This document shows, piece after piece, positions 62,582 through 64,000 of a stretch of 64,000 bases of DNA. Under the pieces are notes generated by a model that saw only the letters and a list, made by a program, of their open reading frames with translations, ran no database searches and had not been told where the DNA came from. Position 1 is the first letter of the stretch. Each line of letters starts with the position of its first letter. Where the stretch lies: the NCBI RefSeq assembly GCF_900116645.1, contig NZ_FPBO01000008.1, positions 62,001 to 126,000 of the forward strand. The letters are read 5' to 3'. Source of the DNA: Pseudoduganella namucuonensis. GTDB lineage: Bacteria > Pseudomonadota > Gammaproteobacteria > Burkholderiales > Burkholderiaceae_D. Position numbers and translations under genes: made by a program.

Positions 62582-63873
62582 GGCGGGGCGGCGCCCGCCG
62601 CACCCGCGTCGAAGTAGTAGCTGACGCGTTTGCGCGGGCTGAGGTAGTGGTAGATCTCGCGCGGCACTTGCGCCGGCCGGATGGCCTTGACGATGTTCAG
62701 GTCCGACTCGCGCTCCATGTCGACCAGGATCGCCTCGTCCCTGGGCACGCTGGCGTCGTAGATGGCGACGATGGGTTTCATCGGCTTGAGCGTGTTGACG
62801 GTGGCGACCATGCCCATCACGCCGTTCGACAGCTGGACGATGGTGCCGGGCGGATACACGCCCAGGCAGCGGATGAAGACCTGCAGCAGCTTGGGGTCGA
62901 ACTTGCCGCGCAGCTTGGCGAACATCATCGACAGCGCCTCGTGCGGCGTGAGCGCGGCGGCGATGTTCATGGGATTGCACAGCTCGTCGTAGAAATTGGC
63001 GATCGAGACGATGCGCGCCAGCACGCCGATCGCCTCGCCCTTCAGCCCGCGCGGGTAGCCGGCGCCGTCGAAGGTCTCGTGGTGGTCGCGGATGACGGCG
63101 TTGCTGACGGCGGACAGGCCGAGGCGCTCGCCGATGTCGGCGCCGTACTGGCTGTGCATCTCGTACAGGTTCTTTTCCGCGTGGCTCAGCGGGTCGAGCT
63201 TGTTGAGGATCTTGTCGGGGATGTTCTTGTGGCCCACGTCGTGCATCAGCGCGCCCATGGCCAGCGGGCCGGCCACCTCCTGCGGCAGCTTGATGTCGCG
63301 CGCGATCATCATCGCCAGCATGGTCACGTTGAGCGAATGGTAATAGACCTCCTCGCCGCCCATCTTGTCGCCCATGACGTGGATGGCCAACTCCGGCGCG
63401 GCCAGGATGGAATCGACGATGCCGGTGATCAGCTCGTTGGCCTGGCGCAGGCTGTCTGCCGGGCGGGAGAACAGGTTCTTCTCGATGTCGCGGATCGCCT
63501 TGGCGGTGTTGACGAAGGCGTGCTCGATGCGGGCGGCGTCGTCGCGCTGCGCCTTGATGCGCGCCATCATGGCGCGCTTGGCCAGCAGCTCGGCCGAGGG
63601 CTCCGGCGCGGCCGTCGGCGGCCGCGCCGCGGCCTCCTCCGGTTCCGGCGCGGACGGGGGCGCGCCGGCCGGCAGGGGCGGGGCGTCGCTCAGGGCTGGA
63701 TCGTAGCGCACCGTCGCCAGGCCGAGGCCGCGGATGGTCTTGAGCTGCTCCTCGTTCTTGATCTTGAAATGGCTGAACGCGAAGGGGTGCTCGAACCATT
63801 TCAGGTCGAGATGGACGTACAAGCCGACCTGTAGCTGATCGATCGAGATGCGTAGGCTGTCGGGCATGTTCAT
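62578..63873 (-). CDS. DUF3391/HD-GYP phosphodiesterase with variant HDVGH motif
   Basis: A 431-residue protein. Residues 6-60 match DUF3391 (LQVGLYVHLDLKWFEHPFAFSHFKI), a Pro/Ala-rich linker follows (62-95), then a long helix and an HD-GYP domain. HHETFDGAGYP (264-273 region) is intact, but the HDxGK signature reads HDVGH (211-215) with His in place of the usual Lys. Metal residues H211/D212 and the later histidines remain, so activity is plausible but altered metal use or kinetics is possible. Start ATG at 63873. Leads an operon with the PAS histidine kinase. Confidence 0.9.
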   Translation of the reverse strand: MNMPDSLRISIDQLQVGLYVHLDLKWFEHPFAFSHFKIKNEEQLKTIRGLGLATVRYDPALSDAPPLPAGAPPSAPEPEEAAARPPTAAPEPSAELLAKRAMMARIKAQRDDAARIEHAFVNTAKAIRDIEKNLFSRPADSLRQANELITGIVDSILAAPELAIHVMGDKMGGEEVYYHSLNVTMLAMMIARDIKLPQEVAGPLAMGALMHDVGHKNIPDKILNKLDPLSHAEKNLYEMHSQYGADIGERLGLSAVSNAVIRDHHETFDGAGYPRGLKGEAIGVLARIVSIANFYDELCNPMNIAAALTPHEALSMMFAKLRGKFDPKLLQVFIRCLGVYPPGTIVQLSNGVMGMVATVNTLKPMKPIVAIYDASVPRDEAILVDMERESDLNIVKAIRPAQVPREIYHYLSPRKRVSYYFDAGAAGAAPP

Positions 63874-63956
63874 GGGACCAGCATACCTGCCTCATGCGCC
63901 GTGATCAACCGCGCCCCCGCGCAACCGTGCGGGCGCCCGGGCCGGCGGCGGGCGCT

Positions 63957-64000
63957 TCAGCCGCCGGCGCCGCCGCGATAGGCGGCGGCCGCCAGGTGGG
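63957..64000 (-). CDS. Possible 3' end of a gene entering from the right edge
   Basis: On the minus strand, a reading frame from the window edge encodes HLAAAAYRGGAGG and stops with TGA at 63957, with codon use like neighbouring genes. Only 14 codons are visible, so this may be chance. Between it and the HD-GYP start I see nothing clear. Confidence 0.3.
   Translation of the reverse strand, partial: HLAAAAYRGGAGG

Overview
The window is high-GC bacterial chromosome, densely coding on both strands, with no rRNA, tRNA, phage block, intact insertion sequence or CRISPR array that I can see. Gene content points to a betaproteobacterium of the Oxalobacteraceae (Massilia/Duganella/Janthinobacterium type). 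It has PEP-CTERM exported proteins with sigma-54 promoters, many CHASE/PAS/GGDEF/EAL/HD-GYP proteins, numerous secreted peptidases, and DUF3016 and IalB proteins. The taxon is an inference from gene content, not from a marker gene.

Layout. 1-3059: a cut-off CHASE-PAS sensor and a receiver/HD-GYP regulator. 3205-7578: a Fpg/Nei glycosylase, a PhoX-like Tat lipoprotein, a DUF3016 protein and a hotdog thioesterase. 7612-12034: a lipoprotein sugar dehydrogenase, an amidohydrolase operon with two XapX proteins, and a dienelactone hydrolase. 12186-16109: a CHASE-PAS-GGDEF-EAL protein and a DOT1-like methyltransferase. 16145-20991: FecR-domain/TpsB pair, M28 peptidase and an NTF2-like protein. 21168-25600: a DeaD-type helicase with a doubled RNA-binding domain and a TnsB-like protein that has lost catalytic residues. 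25880-31040: a sigma-54 promoter driving a Tat flavin amine oxidase, cytochrome c, exported RidA protein and TonB-dependent receptor, closed by a hairpin. 31056-34387: an alpha/beta hydrolase, an accessory FtsH, and the internally deleted remnant of a second hydrolase copy, with repeat elements. 34388-43957: MazG-like and GNAT genes, an S9 peptidase, a GGDEF-EAL protein, an M16 peptidase pair and a DUF805 protein. 43964-50838: a tightly coupled RDD/SpoIIM/DUF4129/DUF4350/MoxR/DUF58 operon. 50839-57160: repeats, two sigma-54-driven PEP-CTERM genes, an IalB protein, a serine hydrolase and a RelA/SpoT-like protein. 57146-64000: a LysR/LysE pair, a P450, a Cache protein, a PAS histidine kinase and a second HD-GYP protein.

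How the parts fit. Two themes recur: cyclic-di-GMP signalling (two GGDEF-EAL proteins, two HD-GYP proteins and a truncated CHASE-PAS sensor), and sigma-54 control of envelope genes (three near-perfect GG-N10-GC promoters plus one weaker one). The best candidate for an undescribed system is the four-gene sigma-54 unit at 25880-31040. Its parts suggest outer-membrane import of an amine, periplasmic oxidation by a flavoenzyme, electron transfer to cytochrome c, and imine hydrolysis by RidA. Other distinctive items are the TnsB-like protein without its DDE triad, the remote RelA/SpoT-like protein at 54321-55574, the DOT1-like methyltransferase, and three families of intergenic palindromic repeats.
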